Of a stretch of DNA of 64,000 nt, positions 10,661 through 20,195 are shown in pieces. Positions within the stretch are counted from its first letter, which is position 1. The number at the start of each line of letters is the position of its first letter. Under the pieces are notes generated by a model. It searched no databases and had not been told where the DNA came from. It was given only the letters and a program-made list of their open reading frames with translations. A program made the position numbers and the translations under genes. The DNA is from Hymenobacter qilianensis (lineage in GTDB: Bacteria; Bacteroidota; Bacteroidia; Cytophagales; Hymenobacteraceae): positions 1,736,001 to 1,800,000 of the forward strand of contig NZ_CP060784.1 in assembly GCF_014489555.1 (NCBI RefSeq), read 5' to 3'.

Positions 10661-10764
10661 AGAGCGTGTTGGGGAATTGTCATGCTTCGGTAAGCGGACG
10701 CCGGATCAAGCATGACGGATTCGACGTCCGCTTACCGAAGCATGACAATTCCCCAACACGCTCT
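10661..10764. repeat. 40-bp perfect inverted repeat
   Basis: Arms 10661-10700 and 10725-10764 are exact reverse complements around a 24-base loop. The arms run from AGAGCGTGTTGGGG to GGTAAGCGGACG. The inner part holds GTCATGCTTCGG, which resembles the GTCATGC end of the other palindromic repeats, but the rest differs, so it may be a distinct family. Confidence 0.85.
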
Positions 10765-10839
10765 TAGCGCTCAGCCACCTTTTACTTCCTGATGACTACA
10801 CATCAGCTTACCCAGGCGCTACATTATTTACACCGAGCT

Positions 10840-11463
10840 CTACGCCGCCACCCAGCCCTCCCGCATGGCCTGCACTACTAGACCCACCAGCGTTTTGGCT
10901 CCCGTTTTTTGCAGTAAGGCCCGGCGGTGGCTTTCCACGGTGCGCACGCTCAGAAACAGGCGGTCGGCAATTTCCTGGTTGCAGCAGTCGGCTATTACCA
11001 GGCGCAGCACCTCCAGCTCGCGGCGGCTAAATGGCGTGGGCGGCTCCACGCGGCGCCTGGTGGGTGTAGGATAGTGGCTGGAAGCGTCTGGGGGGCAAAG
11101 TAAGCCACTCACGCACTGGATTACTTCCGTGGGTGAGGCGTGGCGGGAAAGCAAAGGGTAGCCGGTCTGGGCTAGGCAGTGACGCACGGCGAGAGGTTGG
11201 TGCCGACCCGTAAGAACCAGCAGCTGCGGGCACAAACCGTGCGTGCGCAACTGCTGTAACTGGGGCAGCAAGCAGGAGGAGATAGTGGCATCAGCAATGA
11301 CGAGCGCAAACCTCTGCTGAGTCAGGAGCACCAGAAGTTGGTCGGGGCCGGGGAGCACGCGAATAACCACCGTCGGCCATGTTTCGCGCAGTATCGCAAC
11401 AAGGCCCAGGCGGTGCAGCGAGGGTGGGGCAGCAACTAATACATCCCCTGCGGGCATAGTCAT
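10840..11463 (-). CDS. LuxR/NarL-type response regulator
   Basis: This 207-residue regulator has an N-terminal receiver-like region and a C-terminal GerE/LuxR helix-turn-helix. The putative phospho-acceptor is the Asp in LVIADATIS (near residue 58), in the place expected after beta-3. The DNA-binding part starts at PFSRRELEVLRLV and contains the recognition region NQEIADRLFLSVRTVESHR. The receiver lacks the usual acidic pair near its N-terminus (it reads DVLVAAPPSL), so phosphorylation may be weak or absent. A histidine kinase lies divergently 400 bases away and could be its partner; the context does not prove this. Confidence 0.85.
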   Translation of the reverse strand: MTMPAGDVLVAAPPSLHRLGLVAILRETWPTVVIRVLPGPDQLLVLLTQQRFALVIADATISSCLLPQLQQLRTHGLCPQLLVLTGRHQPLAVRHCLAQTGYPLLSRHASPTEVIQCVSGLLCPPDASSHYPTPTRRRVEPPTPFSRRELEVLRLVIADCCNQEIADRLFLSVRTVESHRRALLQKTGAKTLVGLVVQAMREGWVAA

Positions 11464-11865
11464 ATAAATTGTTAGGTCAACTCATGGATAAAAATGAAAT
11501 GGTGTAGCAAAAGGTGGATAGGTAGTAGCGCGGGTATTCGAAGTATATAAGTAGCTGAATGTATAGAGCTTATAGGAAAAAGTCAAGTTTTTTATATTGA
11601 AAAAGGTAAAATTCATATCGGAATGATTAAATTATAAGCAGCTGTCTTTGATACCTTAATCCAGGATAAAAGCGTAAGCAACGCCAGTTATGTAACCCGC
11701 TTGCGCTTCGTTTTTGCCCCCCAGCGCCTTATAAGGGTGCGGTAGCGTACTTTTAGCCCTGCACTTCGCAAGTCTTTCCTTCTGGCTGGCTTCGGCCGCT
11801 CTCATCACGAGCAACATCCAAAGAGACGACCGCCGTATAAATCAGCACCACGAACTTCTCCTGCT
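11464..11865. other. Divergent regulatory gap between regulator and kinase genes
   Basis: These 402 bases have no plausible gene. The part 11480-11690 is clearly AT-rich compared with the flanks, as expected for a divergent promoter region. A TTTGCCCCCC word sits at 11713-11722. I see no confident promoter or operator. Confidence 0.55.
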
Positions 11866-12992
11866 ATGTCTCCAATGCTTGATCCTGCGCCGTTTTTTCA
11901 AGATTTCGTGGAGAATCTGAGCCAGGTCTTCTTCGTGTATGACCCGGATGCTCACGAGGTTGTATTTGTGAATGCGGCCTACGAGCACCTAATGGGCGGC
12001 AACCGTAAGCAGGTGAACCAGGAGTTGCCCCAGCTGATTGCGCGCCTGCACCCCGACGACCGCCCTTACTTAGCTAATTGCTGGCGGCGTTGGCAGCGCG
12101 GCCGGCTGGAAGAAAAGGAAATTGAGTTCCGCCTACTAGATCCCGATGGCGCGGAGCAATGGTTGCAGTTGAAACCTTACCGCCAGCAAACCGGGACTGA
12201 GCAGGAGTTGCTGGGGGCTTTTTAGATGTAATTACCAGCCAGAAAGAGTATATAGCCAACGCTGATAAGTTCAACGCCAAGAAGAACGCCACCCTCGAAA
12301 TCCTCTCTCACGACCTGGCGGGGCCTTTTATTATGCTACAGCAGCTGGCCGAATACATGGGGGAGCAAGTTAGCTCCTTGCAGAATGAGAGCCTCAATGA
12401 GATGATCCGCATCATGCAGACCACCTGCAAGGATAGCGTTGACCTCATCCGCGACTTCGTGGACCAGGAGTTTCTAGATTCAGCCAACGTGGAACTGAAA
12501 ACGGAGCGCGTTGATATGGTGGAGCGCGTGCAGCAAATGATGAATAGCTACCAGCAAGCGGAGTCGCTGGTGGATAAGCACTTCCAGCTAATTGTCCCCC
12601 AGGAGCCCATTTATATAAGCCTGGACGTCAATAAGTTTATGCAGGTGCTCAATAACTTAATGTCGAACGCCGTCAAGTTTACGCCCGATGGTGGCCATAT
12701 TACCCTAACGGTGGCACAGGAGCCCACCACCGTACGCTTCACCGTAGCCGACGACGGTATCGGCATACCAAAGGCCTTGCAGGCCGGCTTGTTTGATCGT
12801 TTTACTAAAGCCCGGCGGCCCGGCCTGCGTGGCGAAAAAACCACGGGTCTGGGGATGTCTATCATCAAAACCATTGTGGGGCTGCACCAGGGCCACATCT
12901 GGTTTGAAAGCGAAGAAGGCAAGGGCAGCACTTTCTACATAGATATTCCGCTGGATCTGGCCTCAAATCCTGATGGGCGGCAAAAGGCCTGA
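11866..12992 (+). CDS. PAS-domain sensor histidine kinase (one frame break)
   Basis: A cytoplasmic kinase of 375 residues once repaired. Residues about 10-115 form a PAS fold (FFVYDPDAHEVVFVNAAYEHL). The dimerisation helix carries the phospho-acceptor in EILSHDLAGP. The ATPase domain shows the N box NNLMSNAVKFTPDGG, the G1 box DDGIGIP and the G2 region TTGLGMSIIKTIV. The frame breaks at the G run 12213-12217, where an added G changes 'LLGAF-stop' to 'LLGGFLDVITSQ' and joins the PAS and kinase halves. There are no membrane helices, so it would sense a cytoplasmic or redox/ligand signal through PAS. Confidence 0.88.
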
Positions 12993-13099
12993 AGGGTAGG
13001 GCGGCCGCGAAGTTGAGTAAGTGACTAGTGAAGGGTAAGCGGTATATTATTTGAAGGCAGACACACGTTCCGTATTCTTGACTCTTACATATTTCTCCA

Positions 13100-13602
13100 A
13101 TGCATACAGATTCGCAAAAGCAGACCTTGTTTCAGAAGACCGAGCAACAGCTTCAGGCCCAGGGCTTTACCATCGATAAGCAAGACCAGTCGCGCCCGTG
13201 GGGGGCTTTTTTGTTATTAATGAAGATCAGGCCCAGCCCTTTGCCGATGCTTATTTTGATGGAATGGCCGTAGAAGACCTGCGCATTTCGGGCAAGCTGA
13301 GCCCCAAGATTCTGATTGTAGCGCCCCAGAAGCGGCTGTCGTGGCAATACCACCGCCGCCGCGCCGAGGTCTGGAAAGTGCTGCAAGGCCCCGTAGGTGT
13401 CGTGACGAGCGCCACCGATGAGGAAGGCGAAGTGAAAACTTACGCCGTGGGCCAGCTGATTACCCTAAAGCAAGGCGAGCGTCATCGGTTAGTCGGCCTC
13501 GACGACTGGGGCGTACTGGCCGAAATCTGGCAGCACACCGACGCCACCCAACCCTCCGATGAAGACGACATTGTGCGCGTGCAGGATGATTTTGGCCGCT
13601 AA
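13100..13602 (+). CDS. Cupin-fold sugar-phosphate isomerase-like protein (one frame break)
   Basis: A 167-residue protein of the type II mannose-6-phosphate isomerase cupin class. The core has RLSWQYHRRRAEVWKVLQG, with the metal-binding His and Glu of cupin motif 1, and GERHRLVG as motif 2. The ATG at 13100 (MHTDSQKQTLFQKTEQQ) is followed by a break at the G run 13200-13205, which should be seven G: 'RPWGGFFVINED' is then continuous. Homologues in this clade are often labelled phosphoheptose isomerase, but that label is not supported by fold; the substrate is unknown. Confidence 0.75.
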
Positions 13603-13640
13603 TCAGGAGGCTGAACTTTAAACTTGCATCTACATAAAAG

Positions 13641-13684
13641 AGGCCGGCCCCACGTTGATTTGTCAGCGTGGGGCCGGCCTTTTT
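13641..13684. terminator. Bidirectional terminator between cupin and DUF2141 genes
   Basis: A perfect 14-bp stem (AGGCCGGCCCCACG / CGTGGGGCCGGCCT) is flanked by AAA-rich sequence on the left and TTTTT on the right, so it can serve both convergent genes. Confidence 0.9.
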
Positions 13685-13698
13685 GTGAGATCAAGCTG

Positions 13699-14175
13699 TT
13701 ATTTTTTCATTGAAATGGTCACGACTTTGGCGCCATTCACTTTGAACTTACACTCGTCGAACTCGGGAGCCCTCATCGTAGGCCACACGTTATTTGAGAA
13801 GGCATACGGCTCGGTGGGAATACCCAGAAAGTTGCGGTCTACCAGGTCGTTCTCGTTCATGTCTTGGGTAAGGGCTACAGCCCATTCGCCATTAGGCAGG
13901 TCGATGGGCAGCGTAATTTGTTTGCTGCCAGCGGGTTTCACATACTTAAGCATCGTGTAGTTACCCCGCTTCAGAAAATTCTCCTTCACGTTGTAGAAGT
14001 ACAGCTTTAGCGTCGCCTTGGTAGAAGGCAGGTCGGTCACGACTACACTTACCGGGGAAGTGCCTGCAGAAGCAGTCGCGCCGAGCGGAGCCGCTGACAA
14101 TGTAGTTCCAAACGCAAGTAGCGCGACTTCAAAAAACATCATAAGCTTAGTGTAAGAGCAAAGAACAGTCAACAA
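13699..14175 (-). CDS. DUF2141 domain secreted protein
   Basis: A 158-residue protein with an N-terminal hydrophobic signal (MMFFEVALLAFGTTLSA) and a DUF2141 beta-sandwich. The family signature is visible in the middle and end: NGEWAVALTQDMNENDLVDR and the GIPTEPYAFSNN block. It is exported and probably periplasmic or outer-surface. The function of DUF2141 is unknown. A shorter start at 14142 is possible, but the longer one adds a Lys before the hydrophobic core. It is intact. Confidence 0.8.
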   Translation of the reverse strand: MLTVLCSYTKLMMFFEVALLAFGTTLSAAPLGATASAGTSPVSVVVTDLPSTKATLKLYFYNVKENFLKRGNYTMLKYVKPAGSKQITLPIDLPNGEWAVALTQDMNENDLVDRNFLGIPTEPYAFSNNVWPTMRAPEFDECKFKVNGAKVVTISMKK

Positions 14176-14301
14176 AAAGAATACACGGTTCTACCCCAGT
14201 GTGATACCGCCTCAAACAGATTTGCTAAGGCTGGCCGGCTTCCAGGCATTGGGCATACAGGCCACAGCGCCAATAAGTTTCCTATTGAGTCGCGCACTGA
14301 T

Positions 14302-15503
14302 TTATACTGACTGTAATAAAGCAACGCATTGCCGGGCAATGGCTAGCTCCTCATTGGTGGGCACCACCAGAATCTTCACCCGCGCTTCCGCCTGGTTTAT
14401 TTCGCGTAACTCCTTGGCCCGTTTCTCATTGCGGGCTTCGTCGAGGTGAAGGCCCAGGAACTCCAGGTTTCGGCAGACCAGGGCGCGAATCAAGGCGTCG
14501 TTTTCGCCCACGCCCGCCGTGAATACTACAGCGTCGAGACCGTTAAGCACGGCAGCGTACGCCCCGATATACTTCTGAATGCGGTAAGCATAAAGATCGT
14601 AGGCCAAGGCGGCGGCGGGGTCGCCGGCCAGCAGGGCCTTGGTAATGTCGCGCATGTCGCTGAAGCCAGTGAGGCCCAGCATACCGCTGTTTTTGTTGAG
14701 CAGATTTTGCACCTGCGCCGGCTCGTAGCCCCGCTCATTAATCAGGTGGAAAATAATCGACGGATCAAGGTCGCCGGAGCGCGTACCCATCACCAGGCCA
14801 CTAAGCGGCCCAAAACCCATGCTGGTATCCACCGATTTGCCCCCAGCACGGCTGCCATGCTACAGCCATTGCCCAGGTGAATGGTAATGATTTTGGCCGC
14901 CGGGTTGCCCAGGTAAGCGGCCGCCTGAGCGGCCACATACTGATGGCTGGTGCCATGAAAACCGTAGGCCCGAATGCCGAACTCGGTATAGAAAGAAGCA
15001 GGCAGCGCGTAACGAAAGGCTCTGGGGGGCAAAGTTTGATGGAAAGCCGTATCAAACACCGCTACTTGCCGGGCCTGAGGAAACAGGTTTTCGGCCACCT
15101 CAATACCCAGATAGTTGGCCGGATTGTGCAGAGGGGCCAGGGAAAACAGCCGCTTGATTTCGGCCTTCACCGCCGGGGTAATGAGCGCTGTAGCGGCGAA
15201 AGCCTCGCCACCGTGCACCACCCGATGCCCGACTACCTCAATCTCCCGCGGATCATGGAGTACGCCTTCGGTCGGGTCGGTGAGCAGCCCCACCACTTCC
15301 CGCAATCCAGCCTCGTGGTCGGGCAGGGGCAGGCTGCGCCGAATAACCGGCCCGGCGTCGCTGGTGAAAACGTTGTGGGTGATACTGGCCTCAGGCAGGC
15401 CGATGCGCTCCACGAGGCCGCTACACACGGGCTGCTCAGCGGGCCAGCGGAAGAGCTGATACTTAATAGAGCTGCTGCCGGAATTGATAACGAATAAGTA
15501 CAT
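14302..15503 (-). CDS. ackA: Acetate kinase (one frame break)
   Basis: AckA makes acetate and ATP from acetyl phosphate. The start MYLFVINSGSSSIKYQLF is the ASKHA phosphate-1 motif, followed by GHRVVHGGE, VFDTAFHQTLP and YGFHGTSHQYV. The frame breaks at the C run 14840-14844; one more base gives AVLGGKSVDTSMGFGPLSG, the conserved adenosine loop. The restored 400 residues equal the E. coli enzyme. Its usual partner pta lies 2.5 kb away on the same strand and upstream in transcription, separated by an AT-rich block of plus-strand genes, so the two are not one operon here. Confidence 0.93.
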
Positions 15504-15897
15504 AGAAGTCGCTTACGTACCGGCCCCCACTTCTAGTTTACTTGAGTTGAATTCCCGGAGTTCATCGCCCAAACAAACCCAAGCCGGTGGACTTGCCCCA
15601 GCGCTCATTCATCTGTCATCCACGACTAGCCCAGCCTAGCACTAACTGCCGGCTCTAAACGGATAGAGGGCTGGGATTGAAGAATTTGCCCAACCCAAAA
15701 ATAAAATTGCGGTTTTGTTTGCTAACTTTGAAAAACAAAGTACTTTTGAATTGCCCTTCGATGAAAGCCCCTAGCCATCATCGCCGCTTGAGGGAGGTCT
15801 GTATAGGTCGGCCGGAGTTAGGCTCAGCCAAGCACACTGCCCAAAGGTGGATTTAGCTTAAATACGTTGTGATCTGAAGCGCTTTTAATTCAACGAC
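15504..15897. other. Gap upstream of the AT-rich island
   Basis: These 394 bases between divergent ackA and the DoxX-like gene hold no clear gene. They contain TAACTTTG at 15723-15730, an exact match to the Bacteroidota -7 consensus TAnnTTTG. No well spaced -33 element is seen. Just after it lies the near-palindrome CAAAGTACTTTTG (about 15735-15750), a possible operator. An ATG at about 15761 opens a 31-codon frame with no recognisable content. Confidence 0.45.
15723..15730 (+). promoter_or_regulatory. Candidate -7 promoter element TAACTTTG
   Basis: It matches TAnnTTTG exactly and lies 168 bases before the DoxX-like start. The expected -33 TTTG at 17-23 bases upstream is missing, so confidence is low. 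Confidence 0.35.
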
Positions 15898-16359
15898 ATG
15901 AGTATTGCTACCACACTTGACCGGCTTCATGCGAGGGTAAGACAAAATAAATGGCTCCGGGATTTCACCGTTTTTACCCGAATAGTGCTTGCTATGGGTT
16001 TTTTGCCTTCGGGCTATGTTAAAATTGTAGGTGAGCAGTTTACTGATTTACCCATTTGTCACCCGATGGGGCATTATCTGGAGGCTTTTCACCGGACCGG
16101 ATTTTACTACACTTTCGTGGGTGTAGTGCAGGTAATCGCCGCTTGTTTGCTGCTGATTCCACGTACGGCGACCCTCGGTGCAATGCTTTATTTCCCCATT
16201 ATATTAAACATATTTATTTTAACCCTTGCAGTGCGATTTGTTGGATCATGGGTTACGGCGCCTTTAATGGTGCTGGCTAATTTATACCTTCTTTGCTGGG
16301 ACTATGATAAATTAAAATTTATTCTGCCATTTAATAAACAAACGGATTTAGTAAGCTAA
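15898..16359 (+). CDS. DoxX-like integral membrane protein
   Basis: A 153-residue protein with four predicted membrane segments (around residues 25-45, 68-88, 92-112 and 118-138). Patterns such as RIVLAMGFLPSGYVKIVGEQF and the 'G.PLMVLANLYLLCWDYDK' end suit the DoxX/DoxD-like superfamily. Such proteins are small membrane proteins, sometimes linked to redox or quinone functions, but no function can be read here. It opens the AT-rich island. The family call is a moderate inference from length and helix layout. Confidence 0.65.
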   Translation: MSIATTLDRLHARVRQNKWLRDFTVFTRIVLAMGFLPSGYVKIVGEQFTDLPICHPMGHYLEAFHRTGFYYTFVGVVQVIAACLLLIPRTATLGAMLYFPIILNIFILTLAVRFVGSWVTAPLMVLANLYLLCWDYDKLKFILPFNKQTDLVS

Positions 16360-16401
16360 AATTTTTAAACTTAAAAGGCGCGTTCGTTTAAAGAAAGCGG
16401 A

Positions 16402-16626
16402 ATGAAAAGTTTGCTGGTGCTCTTAATTACTATGCTATTCGTTATATCTGCCTGCGAAATTATGCCTAGTAATAGTTTACTAGATTGCAGAAAGCAATGT
16501 AAGGACAGCAAAAAAGCTAAAGCCTGCTACGAGTTCTGCGATTGTATTCATCAAAATTGTCAGCCACTAGATAGCTGCTTGGCTGAATACGATAAGGCTT
16601 CAGAAGATACTATAAGAACACCTTAA
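16402..16626 (+). CDS. Small cysteine-rich lipoprotein
   Basis: A 74-residue protein with a lipoprotein signal (LLVLLITMLFVISAC), then a short mature part with seven more cysteines in CX3C, CX3C and CXC-like spacings (LLDCRKQCKDSKKAKACYEF and CDCIHQNCQPLDSC). I recognise no family. The even cysteine spread suggests a disulfide-knotted extracytoplasmic peptide. It follows the DoxX-like gene by 42 bases on the same strand. Confidence 0.65.
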   Translation: MKSLLVLLITMLFVISACEIMPSNSLLDCRKQCKDSKKAKACYEFCDCIHQNCQPLDSCLAEYDKASEDTIRTP

Positions 16627-16740
16627 AGCGCATTCCTGCCTTCAAAGTATTGAAATTTTAGTCTTCGGTCAGGTAGCTGATATCAATTTTAAACGGTAAA
16701 ACGCCTTTTCAAAACATTTTTATCTCATCTTAAAAAGAAA

Positions 16741-17046
16741 ATGGTCATGGATAACACTTCAAATGCTTCGTTTACTATTTCGAGCTTAGTCGGCTGGCTA
16801 TTTGGCCTGCTCGCCTTACTCATTGGCGTAGTGAATACGTTTTGGGGCAATGACCCCGGCTTCGGTATTTTTATTATTGTGCTGTCTCTTGCTTTCTTTC
16901 CTCCAGTAAATTCTTTTATCAAGGAAAAAACTGGATTCTCTATTCCCAGAATAGTAAAGTGGCTCCTGGGCTTCTTTATTCTCTGGGCATCGCTAGGTGT
17001 TGGGGAGTTGTTCGATAAGATTGACCTGATGATGGCATCTTTCTAA
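16741..17046 (+). CDS. Small two/three-helix membrane protein, tandem copy 1
   Basis: A 101-residue hydrophobic protein with helices near residues 14-34, 38-55 and 73-95. It shares a clear pattern with the next gene: 'SLVGWLFG-GVVNTF', 'FPPVNSFIKEKTGFSIPRIVKWLLG' and a C-terminal 'LGVGELFDKID'. The pair is therefore a tandem duplication. No known family or function is recognised. The conserved soluble loop KEKTGF-IPRIVK between helices is the most constrained part. Confidence 0.7.
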   Translation: MVMDNTSNASFTISSLVGWLFGLLALLIGVVNTFWGNDPGFGIFIIVLSLAFFPPVNSFIKEKTGFSIPRIVKWLLGFFILWASLGVGELFDKIDLMMASF

Positions 17047-17140
17047 TCCTTCAGCAATGCCTTTGCGGCAAATGCAGAGAATTGAAAATAAATTGTTTAA
17101 ACCCTTTATTTGGCTGTTTGTCGAAGCATCCACAAAGACC

Positions 17141-17440
17141 ATGAAAGAAAATGCAATGCAAAGGAGGCTCACCCCTTCAAGTGTAATCGGTTGGGTGTTC
17201 GGTATAGTTGTTTTTGCTATTGGCGTAGCGAATGTGTTCTTAGTGCACCCAGTTCCGGGGATAGTTTACCTGTTCCTCTCCTTAATCTATTTTCCTCCTG
17301 CAAATGCGTTGCTCAAGGAAAAAACTGGGTTTTATATTCCCAGGATTGTAAAAATAATTTTAGGTATAATTATTATTCAATTCACGTTAGGCGTGAGTGA
17401 TCTTGGAGATATGATTGATGATGTATTTATTAATAAATAA
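17141..17440 (+). CDS. Small two/three-helix membrane protein, tandem copy 2
   Basis: A 99-residue paralogue of the preceding gene. Equivalent blocks are 'SVIGWVFG-GVANVF', FPPANALLKEKTGFYIPRI and 'LGVSDLGDMIDD'. I chose the ATG at 17141 (MKENAMQRRLTPSSV) rather than the longer frame from 17057, because this start aligns with copy 1 and gives nearly the same length. Composition becomes more AT-rich toward the 3' end. Confidence 0.7.
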   Translation: MKENAMQRRLTPSSVIGWVFGIVVFAIGVANVFLVHPVPGIVYLFLSLIYFPPANALLKEKTGFYIPRIVKIILGIIIIQFTLGVSDLGDMIDDVFINK

Positions 17441-17527
17441 AATTATGCCTTGTCCTTAATTTAATGTATTGTAAGTGTATTGCTTTTAATTTCGATGATT
17501 TTAAATAGAATTAATTTCGATGTTAAC

Positions 17528-17938
17528 ATGATGGAAAGTAAATATGTAATGGTCTATATTTTATTTGTATTCTTTATCTCTTCCTGCGATTTAGAATTAA
17601 AAAATACTGGTTCTAAAGATGCTTTGATAAAAAATAATGAATTGAAAGAAGTTGCTGAGAGATCAAGCTCTGCCCTTAATAAGAGTGAAAATCATTTTAA
17701 TTCAAAAATATTAGGTGCATGGACTAATAATAGTAGTGAGAATGCTATTTTCGATATAAGAAAAGATAGTATTTATTATGTTGATGATTTGATCTCATAC
17801 AAATATTCAATGAACAGAGATAGTATTAAGATTGACTATCTGGATTGGGCTTTTGTTGGTGCAGTAAGCTTTGCTAGAGATAGTTTGATAATTAGTTCAA
17901 AAGATGGAGTGACAAAGTATTGGAAATTCGTGAACTGA
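17528..17938 (+). CDS. AT-rich lipoprotein of unknown function
   Basis: About 136 residues. The start MMESKYVMVYILFVFFISSC is a lipoprotein signal with the lipid cysteine at its end. The mature part is polar and ends with a small beta-rich domain (ILGAWTNNSSENAIFDIRKD and YYVDDLISYKY) that resembles lipocalin-like 'conversion to fold' lipoproteins of Bacteroidota, but no firm family match is made. The coding sequence is about 30 percent GC, far below the neighbours, which suggests recent transfer. Confidence 0.65.
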   Translation: MMESKYVMVYILFVFFISSCDLELKNTGSKDALIKNNELKEVAERSSSALNKSENHFNSKILGAWTNNSSENAIFDIRKDSIYYVDDLISYKYSMNRDSIKIDYLDWAFVGAVSFARDSLIISSKDGVTKYWKFVN

Positions 17939-18002
17939 TATGATTAATAATAGTAACCATAATCATATTTTTAATTCACTTGCTTCGGAAATTCTTCCCG
18001 CA

Positions 18003-20091
18003 CTACCCCTGCGCCTGAATAGCGGTGATAATCACCGTATTCACCACGTCTTCCACGGTGCAGCCTCGGCTTAAATCATTTACCGGCTTATTCAGCCCTT
18101 GTAATACCGGGCCGATGGCCAAGGCGCCGGTTTCGCGCTGCACGGCTTTGTAGGTGTTGTTGCCGGTGTTCAGATCGGGGAAGATGAGCACGCTGGCCTG
18201 GCCGGCTACCGTAGAGTCGGGGAGCTTCTGGCGGCCCACGATAGGGTCGACGGCGGCGTCGTACTGGATAGGGCCTTCTACTTGCAAGTCGGGGCGCAGT
18301 TGGTGCACGAGCTGGGTGGCGCGGCGCACTTTTTCTACTTCCGCGCCCTCGCCGGAGGTGCCCGAGGAGTAGGAAAGCATGGCTACGCGGGGCTCGATGC
18401 CGAAGCGCAGGCTGCTCTCGGCCGAGGAAATGGCAATTTCGGCCAGCTGCTCGGCGGTGGGGTTGGGGTTCACGGCGCAGTCGCCGAACACGGCCACGCG
18501 GTCGGGCAGGCACATAAAGAACACCGATGACACGACCGATACGCCCGGCTTGGTTTTGATAAACTGCAAGGCCGGCCGGATGGTGTGCTGGGTGGTGTGC
18601 ACCGCCCCCGATACCATACCGTCGGCGTGGCCCTGGTACACCATCATGGTGCCGAAGTACGAGACATCCGTCATCATGTCGCGGGCCATGTCGAGGTTCA
18701 CGTTTTTGGCTTTGCGCAGCTCGTAGAGGGTTTCGGCGTACTCGGCGAAGCGGGGCGCGTGGGCCGGATCAAGCAGCTGAATGCGGCTTAGATCGAGGTT
18801 CAAACCCAGGCGATTGACGGCCGCCGCGATGGCCGTGGGGTCGCCGAGAATGGTAAGGTCAACTACGTCGAGCTGCTGGAGGCGGGCGGCGGCGCGCAGA
18901 ATCCGGTCGTCGTTGCCTTCGGGCAGCACAATGTGGCGGCGCTGACTTTTGGCCCACTGCATGAGCTGGTACTGAAACATGTGCGGCGTCATGCCCTCCG
19001 CTTTGAACGTAACCAGCTTTTCTTCCAAAGCGGCCACGTCTACGTACTGCTCGAAGGTGTTGATAGCCAGCTCAATCTTCTTCGGATTATCGGGCGAAAT
19101 GCGCGACTGGATAGCACCTATCTGGGTGGTAGTGAGGAAAGTGCCGGTCGAGACGGACAGGATGGGTATCACGGTTTCGAGTCCTTCGAGGAGGCGCACC
19201 ACGTACTCATCCGGGACGATGTCGCCGGTGAGCACGATGCCCGCCACCTTCGGGAAATTAGCCGAGGCGTTGGCCTGCAAAGCGCCCAGAATAATATCGG
19301 CGCGGTCGCCGGGCGTCACGATGAGCACGTTTTCCTTGATGCGGCGCAGAAAGTTGGGCACCTGCATGGCCCCGGTGATGAAATTGTCGACCTGGTTGCT
19401 CAGAAGGTGTTCGCCGAGCAATAATTTGCCCCCAGCTGCTCCTGAATCTCCTGCATGCTGGGGCTGCGCAGGCTTTGGTTTTCGGGAATGACGGTCAGGA
19501 CGATACCCGCCGGCAATTGCCCCCAAGCAGCTCGCGCACGGTGTCGGCTTCGCTGGGGGGCATTTTGTTGACTATAATGGCCAGTACGGGCACTTCGCGG
19601 CCTTCAAAGCTGCGCAGCATCGTGAGGGCGGCATTCACTATTTGATTGGTGGTTTTTGCCTCGCCCGAAATCATGAGAATAGCCGGCGCCCCCAGATTTT
19701 TGGCAATGGAAATATTGGCGTCAAATTCAAACGCTGTTCCCGCGCCCAGAAAGTCGCTGCCCTCCACCACGATAAAGTCGTAGTGCTCCTCCAGGGCCTT
19801 GAACTTGTGGATGATCGTGTCGATAATCTCGCCTTGCGTGTCCGTTTCCACCAGGTGCATGGCGTCCGCGCGGGTGTAGGCGTAGGCACCATCGTAGGTG
19901 ATGGGCAGCCCAAAATGACCGATTATCGTCTCGATGTGGGCGTCCTTTTTTTCGGCCGGCTCAAAGTTGATGATAGGCTTGAAGTAGCCGACTTTGGGCG
20001 TTTTGCGCAGCAGCATGTTAATTAAGCCCAACGACACAAGCGACTTGCCGCTGTACGGCTCGGCGGCGGCAATAAAAACGGTTTTGGTCAT
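18003..20091 (-). CDS. pta: Phosphate acetyltransferase, long form (two frame breaks)
   Basis: Pta converts acetyl-CoA and phosphate to acetyl phosphate. The N-terminal third is a BioD-like P-loop domain (MTKTVFIAAAEPYSGKSLVS), then a DRTGG domain (TPGDRADIILGALQA), then the catalytic PTA_PTB domain (HIVLPEGNDDRILRAAARL through VLIFPDLNTGNNTYKAVQR). Breaks occur at the C runs 19520-19524 and 19429-19433, only about 90 bases apart; one added base in each restores 'ELLGGQLPAGIVLTVIPENQ' and 'QLGGKLLLGEHLLS'. The restored 696 residues fit the long bacterial Pta. Both breaks lie in the same short linker. Confidence 0.93.
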
Positions 20092-20195
20092 AATGCGAAA
20101 GCGAGAGTAGGTACTGCTGTACGGTTTGGAAGCGGAGTGAGGCGGAATAGAGTTGAGGTTATGAAGTAGACGACAGGTTCAACTAGTTACAAAAC

